Source: Eucommia ulmoides
Taxonomy: Eukaryota; Streptophyta; Magnoliopsida; Garryales; Eucommiaceae
Length of the DNA stretch: 64,000 bases
Assembly (NCBI GenBank): GCA_016647705.1
Contig: CM028332.1
Location: 31,253,300 to 31,317,299 of the forward strand
Direction: 5' to 3'
Positions 39,270 through 52,446 of this stretch are shown here, piece by piece (position 1 is the first letter of the stretch; every line of letters starts with the position of its first letter). The translations under genes were made by a program, and so were the position numbers. The notes below the pieces were generated by a model. It did not search any database, was not told the origin of the DNA, and saw only the letters and a list, made by a program, of their open reading frames with translations.

Positions 39270-40460
39270 TCCTACTATACCATGGTTGTCTCATCAGAAG
39301 GACATGTCCTGTAAGATATTGTTGGTCCTTACAGGAGGACATGTCCTGTAGGACATTGTATTATGACCTGACAAGAGGGCAAGTCCTGCAGGTGGTTGAA
39401 TATGTTGTTGATATGTTGAGTTGAGACCTAACATGAGGGCAAGTTCTGCAGGTAGTTGAATATGTTGTTGATATGGTAGTTTATACCATCGTGTTGGCTC
39501 TTACCATTAGAGATACTAAATGGCCCTAACACTGATGACAACCTTAGATTATACAGTTATACAGGTTATGATACCGTCGTAACTCCCGATCGTGAGGTGA
39601 AACGATCTTATGGCTAGTAAGAAAGTATGTTTCAAGTATTTTATTATATAAAAGTGATTTGATTGGTTGACTTAAATTATTTTATCATAATGATATTTGT
39701 GGAATTTTGCTACTGCTCATTATGTAGTTATATTCTATTTTGAAAAGTGGTGTTTGATAAATATACTTGATCTATAAATTATTTTTATATTATAAAGACG
39801 GTACACCAATAAAGTGAGTATATTGTATTCTATATAAATTGTCAAATTACATTTTTGTACTAAAATGTAAAAAGAAAAAGTTTATTAAAATGAATTATTT
39901 TATAACGTAATGCGGATCAAATAAATTTTTAAATGTGAAAAGTGATTTTATTATCCGATTATGCCATAGTTGTCTCGATAGGAGGACATGTCCTGCGAGA
40001 TGTAGTTGGTCTTTACAGGAGGGCATGTCTTGTAGGATATTGTATTGTGATTTAATAGGAGGATAAGCCCTACAGGTGGTTGATATTTGTTATTTTTGTT
40101 GTCGTTATTGTTGTTAACGATGATGATTATCATTATGATGTGGTGGTTTACACTACGTGTTGGCTCCTACTATTGAAGATATTAAATGACCTTGACGCTA
40201 ATTACAACCTTAGATCGTATAAATGGACAGGTTACGGTACCGTCATAACTCCCGATCGTGAGGTAAACGATCCTATGGCTGGTAATGAAATATGTGATAC
40301 TTTATTATATAAAAGTTAATATGTTGATTTAAAATAAGTTGTTTATTTTGATATAGCCTAGCGTGTGGCTATATTTTATTGGAACGTGGATTCTGATAAA
40401 CATGCTTGATCAATAAAATTATTTATTTTGTATTATGAAGACAGTACACAGATAAAATAT
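39270..40460 (+). repeat. Tandem duplication, period about 675 bp
   Basis: Block 39285 (CCATGGTTGTCTC, GGAGGACATGTCCTG) recurs at 39964 (CCATAGTTGTCTC, same words). Both copies share ACTCCCGATCGTGAGGT (about 39582 and 40249) and end GATAAACATGCTTGATC-like and GACAGTACAC-like words (about 39750 and 40397). Each holds the dyad TACAGGAGGACATGTCCTGT. Confidence 0.8.
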
Positions 40461-40609
40461 TCAGATAAATATTGGTTCACTACTAACGATTGGTATAGTT
40501 GGAGTTTGGGAAAATTATTGAGACTTTTGGCGGACTTTATATAATATTTTTATATACATGTTTTGATTGAGTATTGGACTTGTCATGTTACATGAGTATT
40601 CAACTTTTG

Positions 40610-40940
40610 AGACGAAATATCCTTTATGTGTTTGAAACATATTTTTATGTTTGAGATATAATTTTGTGATTAGAACGTATTTATATAGTTGAGATGTAAT
40701 TGATTTTTGTAGTTTGACACGTATTTATGTGTTTCGAAGCGTATTTATGTGCTTGACACGCATTTATGTGTTTTGAGACGTATTTATGTGATTGGGGTGT
40801 ATTTATGTGTTTTGAGTTGTATTTATGTAGCTGAGATATATTTATGTGTCTCGAGACATATTTATGTGGTTAAGATGTATTTATGTGGTTAAGAAGTATT
40901 TATATGATTGAGAAGTATTCACGTGTTTTCAGAAGTATTG
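40610..40940 (+). repeat. ~20-bp minisatellite, about 15 copies
   Basis: Repeats of GACGTATTTATGTGTTTGA with drift (GTATTTATGTGATTGGG, GTATTTATGTGGTTAAGA), in the interior of the Tekay-like fossil upstream of its 3' LTR. Confidence 0.85.
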
Positions 40941-41613
40941 CGGAAAAAATTATTATTTGAAGTTTAGATTGTGATGATATTTATGGAAAAATATACCAGA
41001 TTATAGAAATTTTAATGTGGATATTGGAAATGATTGTTTTTAGTCACATGGGGCAGTCCACGAGGAATTTGGGTTATCTATTGGTTAAGATGCTGATTGT
41101 TGCGATATGTTGGATGAAATTGATAAATATTGGTTATGAGATATGAAAATAGACTTGAAAAGTTATGCTAAGTGAAAAAATTATTGAGGTCGTTGACTAA
41201 TTGGAATTGAAGTAGACACAATCCAAGTGAGACTACCGTGATATTTTAAAAATATATTTGTTGGTTGTATATATATATATATATATTGTTATTTTTATCA
41301 GAGTAATGCAGCAGAAACATTTAGAAATATAATATTTTTTGGCAATTGGTTATTTATGTTAGGTGTTACCGATTAAAGTGCACCATGTTGCTATGTTGGA
41401 TATAATGGGGGTCATCGCAAATGCGGAGGTGGCAATGTGTGAAATGGATTTTGTCAGTTATGAATTGTGGATGACTTTTGGTTATGGGACCCTACATAGA
41501 GAATGATTATCCTAGAATCGAGTATGACTAACATAACCATGCGATGCGATTCTAAATTATTATTGTTTTGAACGAAATTTCGAGAACGAAATTTATTTAA
41601 GGGGGATAGATTG

Positions 41614-43561
41614 TAATACCCTAGAAAATTTATATTTTGAAAAATATTATTTTATATAAATTTAATATTTTTGGAACTATTTTATAAATTTATGGTATAA
41701 ATAATATTTGATAATTTTTTACGATCAAATGTTAATTTTAATTTGACTTTTAAAAGTTTTGGGACTATTGTGTTGTTTAAAATATACTTTTAAGAATTTT
41801 GGGATATAATTAATATTTTTATTTTTTTATTTTAAGGGGGTATTCTGTAAATAAATAAATAAGGCCCCGTTTGGTAACCCATCCCATCCCATCCCAAAAA
41901 TTCTCATTCCATTCCCAGATTTTTGGGAATTCTGTTTGGGAATAGCGTTTGGTAATTTTTGTTTCCGTTTCCATTTCATTCCCATTTGAGAATTGTGCCC
42001 ACTTTTTTCTTAAGAAATGAGAAACAAAAAAAAGTTGTTTCTCATTATTCCCATTCCATTCCCAAAACACATGGTTACTATTCACTTACCGGCCGACCAC
42101 CGCCCGCCGCCGCCACCACTGCCCGCCGCCGCCGTCGTCGCCGTCCGGCCGGAAATTTCCCGGCCACTCCGGCCGTCGCCGGCGACGGCGCCATTGTCTT
42201 CCGGCCGGCGTCGCCGTCTCCGACGTCGGAGCACCGCCGGCGGCCGTTGCCTGGAGCACTGCCGTCGCCGGCGCCGGAGCACCGCCGGCGCCGGAGCACC
42301 GCCGGCCGCCGGCGATGGCGCCACCGCCGTCAGGCCAAAATAGAAAAAAAAAAAAAATAGATTTTAGGATAAAATGGTTACCAAACACAATTCCCTTTCC
42401 AAAACAAAAAAAAAAAATTATCGTTACCAAACGTGATTCTACTCCCAAAAAGAAAACAAAATTCTCATCCCATCCCATCCCATTCCCATCCCACTGCTGG
42501 AATGGAAACAGAAACAGTAACCAAACGCCACCTAAATATACAAATGCCTAATAATGGGTTTCCTTCAGTTAGAAGGAAACCAAATATAACTTATATATGC
42601 GATTTATGTGTATTGTGTGTATATATTACACGTGTATTGATAATAATAATAAAAAAAAAAAAAAAAAAAAACTAATGGTGCATATATATTAAGGTTATCG
42701 TATTAATATGAATACGAAGATTAGAGTTTAAAGAATAAAAAATGCTTTTGGCGAGAATATTAATTATATCCCTTTCGTTATTTCAGGTAGAATTTCTAAT
42801 TTTTTTAATATATGTATTTAATCTCTTCATGTATCGTGCGGTTTATGTTATTATTGTTATAATTGTTGTTTTTCATGAAATAGTTATGAGTACGTATTAT
42901 GTAAAAATTATGTAAGATACACGTTTATGTGTTTATTTGGGATTTGATTGGATACACGTATTAGAGGGGTTGAAATTCTATTACTTTTGACTCAAAATGC
43001 TACAGTTTTGATTGCAGAGCTAGTGAGAATGAAATTGCGCTAGGAATTTTATTTGAATTTCTATTTAATTTGTAATAGTTGTATTTATTATTTACAGTTG
43101 TAAAATCGACACGATAATTCGATAATTATAATTATCGTCATAGCAGTATAATTTCTTGCCATAATTGTAATTGATTATTTATGTTCAAAATAGAATCGAC
43201 GATTATTAATTGATTATTATAAATGATCATTATTTTATTATGCTGTTGTGATCATTATTCTATTATGTAATCGATTATTTAAGCTCATTTTATAAATTGA
43301 GTATAATTATTTTATTAGATGTTGACATAATTATTTATTATTTTAACACAATTCATTGTGTTGTAATCGATTATTTTAACATAATCGATAAATCGACTCG
43401 GAAAATCAATAACTATAATTATTTCTATAATTTGTAAACTTATCACCGTAGTCGTAACATTTTTCGAATTTTTATAGAATGAAATATTGGTCATTCGGTT
43501 TTAGTGTTACTTCTCCAAGGGAATAAACCGTGTGGCAACCCTGGAAAACCGGGCTGTTACA
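41614..43561 (+). repeat. 3' LTR of the Tekay-like fossil, carrying a MITE
   Basis: Starts TGTAATACCCTAGAAAATTT and ends GGGCTGTTACA. Without the 670-bp MITE and its TSD it is about 1.28 kb, close to the 1.41-kb 5' LTR. Confidence 0.75.
41863..42532. mobile_element. Tourist-like element with a GC-rich core
   Basis: Ends GGCCCCGTTTGGT and the inverse of GGTGGCGTTTGGT, with the 3-bp TSD TAA at 41860-41862 and 42533-42535. Subterminal CCCATCCCATTCCCA words are typical of PIF/Harbinger MITEs. The core at about 42085-42330 is very GC-rich and made of GCCGGCGCCGGAGCACCGCC-like repeats. Frames of 70-130 codons there on both strands are products of base composition. Confidence 0.85.
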
Positions 43562-45111
43562 AAACCAGTGCTTTTAAAACCCTTTCTCTTTACGCATTTA
43601 TTATTTTATATTCTTTTACCTTTCAGAAAATCAGGACACGTCAACAATGATAAAACCCAACCTAGAAAACAAAGTGTACATGCAGAGCAGAAGATAACTC
43701 CCAAAATGCCAGCCTGCAAAAGCTACCAAATACAAAAATTACTACCCCAAAATCAACGACCCAGATTGCCCAATGCCTGCCCAGTCCCTTAGGCCCTAAG
43801 CCCCTCTCAATTCTTGGAAAGGAGAACAAGGCCCAAGGTCCCACCATAGGATTGTCCCTTCACCGCCTTTATCGCTATCTCTAATTTACCTGAATCCCTA
43901 AACCCAACTCTTGTTGAGATTTCTTATCCCGAATCCTAGAAACATCTTCTTCCCAAACCCATGGACGATTCTATTAGCCTCAGACTATCCTATGTAAAAT
44001 CCAGACTTAACCTTACTCCTGAGACACCCTCTCGCCCTCTATGTGGAACAAACGGAGGAGGTGATGAGGATGGTGGAGATTTTGGGTGATAAAAATAGTA
44101 ATAATTGAAGCAAGAATAACAAAAATGAGCATAAGTGAAGATCCATTCCTCGTGGTGCATGTGGAGCTAGTAGAACCTTGGATGCAAAACATCAGGAGAT
44201 GAAAACTGCTGATAGGTTTAAGGGAATTAGAGTTTTTCCCAAGTCTACCAAGTAAAAGATCAATGAGGACACTCGCCTGAAACGGTCGTGGAACAGGGAG
44301 CATCAACTTCGAGAATGCTTTTAAAGATTTGATAAGCACCTATAGTTCTGATATCACTATTCTCCTGGAGACTAAAGTGGAGATTAGTTCCATGGGAAAT
44401 TTCTTCAACATTTTGGGATACCCTACCTCTTATCGTTTAGATTTGCAAGGTAGAGCTAGGGGTATATGATTTCTGTAGAACTCTGATAAGGTTTTAGTTA
44501 ACTAGATCTTCGCAAAAAACTAGGTCATTTATGCTACCATAACAAAATATGATTTTGACACCTGTGCTCTCTTTACTATTTACGCTAACCCAAACCCTAG
44601 GGAGAGAGAGCTATTTTGGAACGACATGAATGAAATCTCATTGAACAACTCATTCCTCTGGCTGGCTGTGAGGTATTTTAATGACATATTTTCTCTCAAT
44701 AAAAGGACTGGAGCGTGTAGTTCCATTGATATAAACCGTATGAACAAGTTGAACACGAATACTAGTGATTGCGATCTCAACGATATTGGAGCCAGTGGCC
44801 CCCGGATGACTTGGTCAGACACCAATAGGAATGGAATGAAGGTTAACAAACGCTTAGATAGAGCCATGGCTAATGAGGATTGATGTTCTACATTCCCTGA
44901 TGTGACGATTGAAAATATCCTATATACATATTTCGACCATTCTTACATGGTAATACATGTTTTGGGGTCTCCGGTAGCTAACACTTGCATTAGACCATTC
45001 AAGTTTGAAGCAATGTGGCTAACGCACCCGGGATTTAATGGATTAATTAACAAATCATGGACAACTACCTAACTCTAATTTGGAAAGTAACCTGGAAAAA
45101 TTTACTAAAGA

Positions 45112-45163
<52 letters not shown>

Positions 45164-46069
45164 CTGGAGGTATTTATAGGAAAACATCTTAGCTAGGTTA
45201 AAATGAATCCAGAAAGTTGAGGAATGTAATTACTCGCAATCTCTTGATATCTTGGAGCTTGAATTACATAATAATAATATAAATTTATTTAGACAAGAAG
45301 AGATATTCTAGTATAAAAAATCTAGAGTTTAAGGGCTCTTGCTGGGAAATAAAAATAATAGATTTTTCCAAATTACCACCACCTAGAGAAGAAGGAAGAA
45401 CACAATTCTTGCTCTAAAAGTAAACCTTGAACACTTGAATTGAGGACCATAATCTAATTAAAATTCACGTAAATGACTTTTTTAATAACTTCTACTGCGA
45501 CCCAAACCCTAGATGTTCAAATAAGGGTTGGAGTGAGAACCATCCCATGCTTAAAGATAGGGTTCACTAGAACTTAATTGAGGAGCCATGTGACGGTGAG
45601 ATCAAGGACACCCTCAAAGTCATGAAGGATTTCAAGGCTCCGGGTCATGATGGCTTCCAGGCCATTTTTATTATAAAAAGAATTAAGAGATTGTGGGAAA
45701 TGATCTGTGTAACTTCACCAAACCTGCTTCATGAATAGGTCTATGCCCCCAAAGCTAACCGAATCTTCATTGCCCTTATTCTGAATAAGGGCAAAGATTT
45801 TACTTACTTCAAACGAATCCTCTCCCCATAGAGCTATGTAGAAACTCGACAAACATATGGGAAGTTCTTGTGGAGAAGAATAGATTCTAGGAAAAAAATT
45901 CCATCTTGTGAAATAGGATACTGTCTGTAGCCCTCGAAACTTGGGTGATTTAAGAATAAGAGAGACTAAAAATAACAATGAATCACTCTTATCTAAATTG
46001 GGTTGGAAAGTTGCTACTAATGACCAAAGTCTTTGGGTGGAAGTGTTAAGAAAAAAATATAATACGGAC

Positions 46070-48133
46070 TGTTGGCCCAGTAGAATATCCAAGAGGGGGG
46101 TGAACTGGGTAATTAAAAAATATTATCAAAATATACTTGAATAAATCAAATACTTAATTTTATGCCTAAATTAATTATTATCTTTATATCACAGCGGAAT
46201 TAAAATAAATCTAAGTGTACACCCAAACAACAAAAATAAATAAATTAAGAAAGCAGCACACCAGAGATTTATACTAGTTCACCAAGTTACTCTTGGCTAA
46301 TCCAGTCCCCCGAGCTCCACGGAGGTTGCACCCACTAAAACCAAGATTCCTTTAAAGGTAGGAACCAAACCCGTACACTGATTCTTTTACAGGCTCAGAA
46401 TCAACATTTACAATTTTCTTTTCTCAGGTTAAGGAATAACCTCTACTTTTTACAAGGTAAAGAATAATCTAATTCTTTTTAACACAAGGCTCAAGACTCA
46501 CAACCTTACCAAAACACTCCAAATATCCTTTTACCCAGTAAAGATTGAACCGTTACACAATCACTCAAAATAAAAGCGCAATTCTTATCTAGGAAGAATC
46601 ACTACCTTAATCTCTTTACAGGAAGAGACTAAAACCCTGCTACCCTTGATTAAATATCCCCAATGATATTTAATCTGTCACAACTCACCAATACAAAAAT
46701 TGATAAGTAAATCTCACTCGGAGCTTCTACCATCCCAGATAAATAAAACTCAATCAATATCCCAACTAATGATAGAAATATGTGAGATGCAGAAATCTGA
46801 TTTTAACAAGATATGAGTAGCAAATTGGAGCACGTAATCAAATTCAAGAAATTGTTTGAAAAAATATTTTCTTCAAAAATCAAAAACAATTTCTAAGATC
46901 AATTTTCAAAAATAAAATAATGAATAAGCAATAATCAGTATGAAAAGATCTCACCCGAAATCTATAGTATTAATGATTAGAACAATGTAGCTTTAATTCC
47001 GGTATCAGCAAAAATTGATCGCAGTTAATTATCAGAATAACTCTTAGAACAACTCACAATGACTTAGAAAGATAACTCTTATAAAAGCTCTCTCAAAATG
47101 ATATAAAGTGATTATCTTTCTTAGAATGATTAGTTATACTTAGAAAATTCGCAGGTCTATATAAAGGCATATGTAATCAGCCTAACGACTAGTTTACAAG
47201 TGTCATGACAATAAAATACTCTTATAGACCCCTTATAACACCAGGACTTCATTTAGGTTCAATTTTACTTAATAACAACTTTTAAAACTCTCAATTAAAT
47301 CCCCAAAGCATTTCTCAATCAAAATAAATAAGTGTAGAATCTATTTTAATTACCAAATTGAGAAACATTAATATTTAATGAACTATATTGAAAGGATTTA
47401 ATTAGTGTATGAGCCATATCTTAAATATAGAGAATATCTCTTAAATCTCTCTCAAATTCTAACAAAAAATGGCTACTTTTGGATTTAAAATCAAATCAAA
47501 TAATATCCTGAATCAGCACATTCAGTCGACTGCCCAACGCCGCTTGCAGCCAAACCATCGCCGCAGCGATCATAGGTCGACCGCTTGGTTGACTTGTAGA
47601 TTCAGAGAGTTCAGATGTTTTCATAGGTCGACCGGTCGGTCGACCCTTCAATTCAGGATGTTTCATCTTCTTTATCCAGTCGACTCCTCAGTCGACTGCC
47701 TCCTTTAGAATCACTTCTCTGATCTCGTTTTTAACCTACTTTCTTTTACGATTTCGTCCCTTTATCCATTTTTATATTTAAATAAGCTCCACTAATACTC
47801 TTATATTCCATTTTAGTTATTCAAAAATATTTCTTTTTAATTCACATATGAGCAAATAAATATACTTAACAAAAACACATATCAAAGATAAGATTCATTT
47901 CATGCCATGTGTGTGTTCCTAAATAGGATATTAAGAGTTAATATTTACCTGGGTTATTTTCCCTAATTTCTTCAAACTCTTAATTCTTCAATATCTTCAA
48001 CATCATGATTTAGCATCCATTTAATCTACGTCATCTTCATCACTAGAACTTAGATCACTGAAACACTCAATTAAAACATTAGTTCTACCAAAATATCAGT
48101 ACTTAATTGTTTATCAAAATCTTAGGATCAACA
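46070..48133 (+). mobile_element. Solo LTR, 2.06 kb, inside the LINE
   Basis: Begins TGTTGGCCCAGTAG and ends GGATCAACA, flanked by the perfect 5-bp TSD CGGAC (46065-46069, 48134-48138). Just inside the left end is AAGAGGGGGGTGAACTGGGT, a known start of plant copia LTRs. TATA box TCTATATAAAGG near 47156. No interior, so recombination between LTRs probably removed the rest. Removing it leaves the LINE frame continuous across the site. Confidence 0.9.
47520..47705. repeat. GTCGAC palindrome cluster in the solo LTR
   Basis: CAGTCGACTG, GGTCGACC and GGTCGACCGGTCGGTCGACC occur seven times within 185 bp, downstream of the TATA box. Confidence 0.8.
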
Positions 48134-49566
48134 CGGACCTTAGCACAAATTCTTGGGAAAATAAAAAAGCAGGTTCCCATATTTGGAGATGAATCTTTAG
48201 ATATAAGAATACCCTTAGTAAAGGCCTAAAATGGATTGTGGGTAATGACACCTCTATATGTGCCTTTGGACGGACTGGTGGTATAGGAATGGTCCTTTCA
48301 GAAATTTACTTTTGCAAGAAGAACTTAACTTGAAAGTTGTTGACATAATCGATTATTCGGATAGTTTGTTTCTGTTACCAATCATTTATCTCTTGGTAGA
48401 TGACAAAGAAAGTATATTCTTGAGTTGGATTCGCTAGGCATTTCCAAGGAGGATAAGGCCACATGGTACTTGGAAGTCTCTGGTATATTGTTATCAACCT
48501 CTGCTTATACGATTTCTTTTATCTTGGATTCTAACAATAGAATTTCGAAATGGGAATGAATATGGAAATCCAAAGCCCTGTAGAACATTAAATTCTTTAT
48601 CTGGACCATTTTCTATCGAAAACTATTGACAAATAAATTGAGGGCTAGATGATCCGATGATGCCCTGTGTTTATGCCAAAGATATTTAGGTACCCAAGAA
48701 TCGCTGGACCACGCCCTGAGAAAATACCCTAAGGCTCATGCAATTTGGTCCATTTTCCTAGATTGAAATATTGAAGCGGGATCTTCGTCTTGATGTGCTG
48801 GATTGGATTATGAAATATATTAAAGGGAGTTCTCTCAACCCTCATAGAGTTAATTGTTTCATTGCAATCATCTGGGAGGTGTGAAAAGATAGAAATAAGG
48901 AAATGATCGAAGGTTCTATTAAGGAATCATTTCAAGTAGCTTTGAAAATATCTATGCTTTCAGAGATCTTTTGAAAGCTTATTATCCTGCATACCCCCTA
49001 GGTGGTCCTACACGATTTCACTCTTCTAATTGGAATTTTTTCTTGGCATGTTTCTATAAATTAGACACATATAGAAGTGCAAAAGGGAACCCAGTGAAAA
49101 GAGCCATAGGAGGGCTTATTCGGGACCATTAGGGTGTCTGGTTGGTCAGTTAGTATGGACAGCTTCCTTCCTGCACCGGTCTTGAAGCAGAGCTTCGGAG
49201 TATACACTTTGGGATCCTCATTGTGGCAGCTAGAGATTACCCAATGGTCATGGTTGAAAAGAATTCAGTAGAGGCGGTTTCCCTCATAATTGAGGATTGT
49301 TTGGAAACTCATCGATACAGGCCGTAGGTGGAAGACTGCAAGAGATTTTTGCAAAATAACAATCACAAACTCCAATTCAACACAAGAGAAAACAACAACC
49401 GCACTGATTTCCTCGCCAAAAAAGGAATGGATGGAGGAGTGGATTTGAAGTACCTTGATTCGCACCTAGTTGAGATGACAAACTTAATCTTGAAAGAGGT
49501 AAAAGCAAAGACTTTAGATCGTTGCCCTTAGTTTTTTCATTTTCGTTTTGTATTAAAAAAAAAAAG

Positions 49567-50818
49567 GGTGAACATAACCCGTAAAATAAAAAAATTAATT
49601 ATTTAGAAAAAGGGATAAATGAATGTTTAATCTCATGTCAGAATTCCTATTTTTTTTTAGAATATGAAAAAATAAATAAAAATGATTGACTAGAAATAAG
49701 CTATATTTTCAAATCTATAACTCAATCTCTCTGTGCTTGTGATTCCACTGGTTGATTTGGGATGAAGTTAGAGAGGGGAGGTGGGGTTACATGCAACAGT
49801 GACACCTTCGAACAACGATGTTTTTTTTTTTTGGTAGATGGGAAAAGAAATAGAAACATAAACAAAGCAGTTCAACAAACACAGATAAAACAACTCAAAA
49901 AACAAACACAACATAAAAGGACCGAACTAGCTAGATAAGCTAGAATCCGAAGTCCTTTGTTCCATCTCTTCTACAACCATGTTCTCAATTTCCGGAGTAG
50001 GCTCCTCCAAGATCTTTAACGCACAATTTTCTTTGGCTTCCTTTTTTGCAATAAGTGCTTTGCTGTGTTTCTGCGTTTTTCACGCCGTCTGTTCCCAAGA
50101 TTGGGGGAATTGTAAATTTTTTTAATTTTAAGTAAAATTTTGTGACATTTTGAAAAAATCAAGGGGAGGTTTTTGATATTCACGCCCTAATTAAATCTCT
50201 CACTTTGAATGGTTTGGAACGAATGTCGGTCGCGTAATTGCACCACTCCCCAAGACTTAAGGATAAGAAGTAATTGTGGGTTAACTTTGTTTTTACCCTT
50301 TTAGATGTGAACCAGGATTTTTACTCTTTTAGATGGGTTAATTGTCCAATTTCTTTATCCATCAGAGTTCAACTTTCTTAAAAAATATTTCAAAAATTAA
50401 ATTTTAAATTTACCCTTAAATGAATCAGATCGATATGTGAGAGTACGCCCTTAAGATTGTTCGGGAATGTGATTAGTCAAGATGCGCGTAGTTAGTCCGG
50501 ATAACATTTTACTGTAAAAAAAAAAGTAATATTATTGATGAATTAAATTAAAAAAATATATTTTTCCATTTAATTCAATATAATAGGTTAAAAATAAATA
50601 AAATTAAGTTTTCTATCTAAATTTTACGTGAATTCATCAACAAAATTATCATATATTTTAATTTAATTTTGTTTTTATTTAAAGAAGATAACTGCAGAGA
50701 GTTAGAGAGAAAAATATTATTATTTTTATATAAATTTTAAATACTAAATTTAAATTAAAAAATAAAATAAAATAAAATAATTTTATATTCAATATTAAAA
50801 CGTGAGTAAGGAGATTAA
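49567..50818. other. AT-rich DNA between LINE and Tourist-like element
   Basis: Apart from the minus-strand LINE tail at 49821-50095, nothing recognisable; long A/T runs, no gene seen. Confidence 0.5.
49821..50095 (-). mobile_element. 3' tail of a second LINE, minus strand
   Basis: On the minus strand it reads a short ORF end (EEPTPEIENMVVEEMEQR then TSDSSLSS and a stop), a T-rich 3' untranslated region, and a poly-A tail (poly-T at 49821-49834 on the plus strand). That is the usual shape of a 5'-truncated plant L1 insertion. Confidence 0.5.
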
Positions 50819-51931
50819 GGCCCCGTTTGGTTAGTGTTTTCATTTCAACCCAACCCAACCTAAAAATTCTGGGATTGGTTTTCGGGAATGCATTTGGTAA
50901 CACAAAACTCAACCCAACTCAACTCAAAAAATGAGAATTGATTCTTAAAATCCTAAGGAAATGAGAAACAATTTTATTTTATTTTTGTGCCCAAAAACCC
51001 AATCCAACTTTAGGGACGCAGTTGGAATTTTCTGAAATGTTAATGAGACCTCTATTCGAATTATAGCACACTCATTTTCGAAGCTTCATTATTTTGACAT
51101 TTCTGATTGTTCCTCCTACTCGTCGTTGTAAGCGTACATCGCATTCCTCTCCTTCCCATTGTCGTCTTCCCCGTCCACCTCCTCATCGCCATCGTCGTCG
51201 CCATTGTCTTCGCCAAACTCGTCCCCGTCGTCTTCCTCGTACATCGCATCGCCATCGCTTCTCGCCAAACTTATCGCTATCGTCTTCGCCGAACAGGGTT
51301 TCGAAGCTCACGATTTCAATTTCAATGCCTACAGTATGTGTATTTCAATTTCAATTTCGATGTAAGGTTTAGTTCAATTTCAATTTCAATTTCGATTTAG
51401 GGTTTGGTTATTGGTTTCAAATCGATTTAGGGTTCAGGTTCTTGGTTTCAAATCTGGTATATGCATGCTGCAGTTTTCCAATGATCTTTGAAATGTGTGT
51501 ATTTCTTCTTCAGGCAGTGTTTGCATTGTTGGTTGCTGTATTTTTTTCTTGAGGCAGTGTTCTCGAATGTAAGTGGTTGCTGTATTTACGTTTCTTCTTC
51601 GATTTCAATTTTTTTGTTTGGATAATTTGATAAATTCTCTGTTAGGATGATTTGATAAATTCTCTATTTAGATGATTTTATTTGGATGATTTGATAATTT
51701 TTGTTTGGATGATTTATTTTGTTTGAATGATTTTTGTTTGGATGAAAAAACAATTTCAAAATAATGTTGTTACCAAACGCGATTCTATTCCCAGCACAAA
51801 AAAAAATAAAAATTCTCATTACCAAGCGCAATTCTGTTCCCAGAAGGAAACAGAATTCTCAACTCAATTCAACCTAACCCGACTCATCCCAATTGGGTTG
51901 AGAAAAATGGGAACACTAACCAAACGCCACC
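50819..51931. mobile_element. Tourist-like element, 1.1 kb
   Basis: Ends GGCCCCGTTTGGT and the inverse of GGTGGCGTTTGGT, identical to the element at 41863-42532, with TSD TAA at 50816-50818 and 51932-51934. The interior differs: a CTC/CGTC-rich block (about 51100-51300) with overlapping frames of 60-97 codons, and T-rich GATGATTT repeats near 51620-51740. No transposase recognised. Confidence 0.85.
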
Positions 51932-52121
51932 TAAGTGATTTTATTTTTTTTTCTAATGAAAGCTGAGTTTCTTTCTTTAGGCAGAAATAGAAGGGGTGAT
52001 GTGTGGATTTTAAAAGTATTGTGGTAAAAATAAAATAAAATCAAAGTAGATGGGCTAAAAGAGAATTTAATCATGTAATTAATAAAAGCTTTCATAATGT
52101 AAAGCTTTAAGCTATCACTAT

Positions 52122-52385
52122 GAGTTTTTATTTTTTTGGGTATGTAAAGTTTGAAGGTTATCAAAATGGGTCATCTTTTAACTTATTTACCAAATAGGGT
52201 CTTCCCAATTTTGGCAAGGCCGGTTTCATGTATTATATTTTTTTATTATTATTATTTTTAGAAACCGACCTTGTGAAGGCTGGTTTCTAAAAAAGGGGCT
52301 GCCAACTTGGCTGCCCTCCTCCCCCCCACCCTCACCCTCACCCTCACCCCATGCTCATCCCCATCCGATTATATATATGTGTGTG

Positions 52386-52446
<61 letters not shown>

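Larger units (their letters stand above)
36723..43561 (+). mobile_element. Ty3/gypsy (Tekay-like) fossil with both LTRs
   Basis: 5' LTR about 36723-38131, primer site TGGTATCAGAG at about 38138, 3' LTR 41614-43561 preceded by the polypurine tract AAGGGGGATAGA (about 41601-41612). Just before that tract CGAGAACGAAATTTATTTAA recalls the end of Tekay-type polyproteins. Only about 3.5 kb of interior remains, with no clear RT or integrase, and much of it is repeats. The flanking five bases differ (ATAAC, AAACC), so no TSD is claimed. Broken and old. Confidence 0.8.
43562..49566 (+). mobile_element. L1-type LINE, decayed, split by a solo LTR
   Basis: A non-LTR retrotransposon ORF2 in pieces. Endonuclease about 44280-45060 (NAFKDLISTYSSDITILLET, GPRMTWSDTNRNGMKVNKRL DRAM in two runs). 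RT start near 45595-45670 (EIKDTLKVMKDFKAPGHDGF), after which most of RT is deleted. Post-RT block 45935-46069 (LLSKLGWKVATNDQSLWVEV), resuming at 48139 after the solo LTR. zf-RVT-like region about 48580-48760, RNase H about 49020-49530 (NNRTDFLAKKGMDGG). The 3' end is an A run near 49554-49565. An internal run of about 45 A lies at 45115-45159. Many stops and frame changes; dead. The 5' edge is uncertain. Confidence 0.8.

Noticed and set aside
41959-42478. Overlapping frames of 73-133 codons rich in Arg, Pro, Ala and Gly on both strands
   Set aside because: Produced by the GC-rich core of a Tourist-like MITE; low-complexity sequence with no start context or homologue.
44013-44339. 108-aa minus-strand frame, and other minus-strand frames at 44580-46092
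   Set aside because: Antisense shadows of the LINE coding region.
51094-51400. Three overlapping frames of 68-97 codons
   Set aside because: Shadows of one CTC/CGTC-rich block in a Tourist-like element; no domain.
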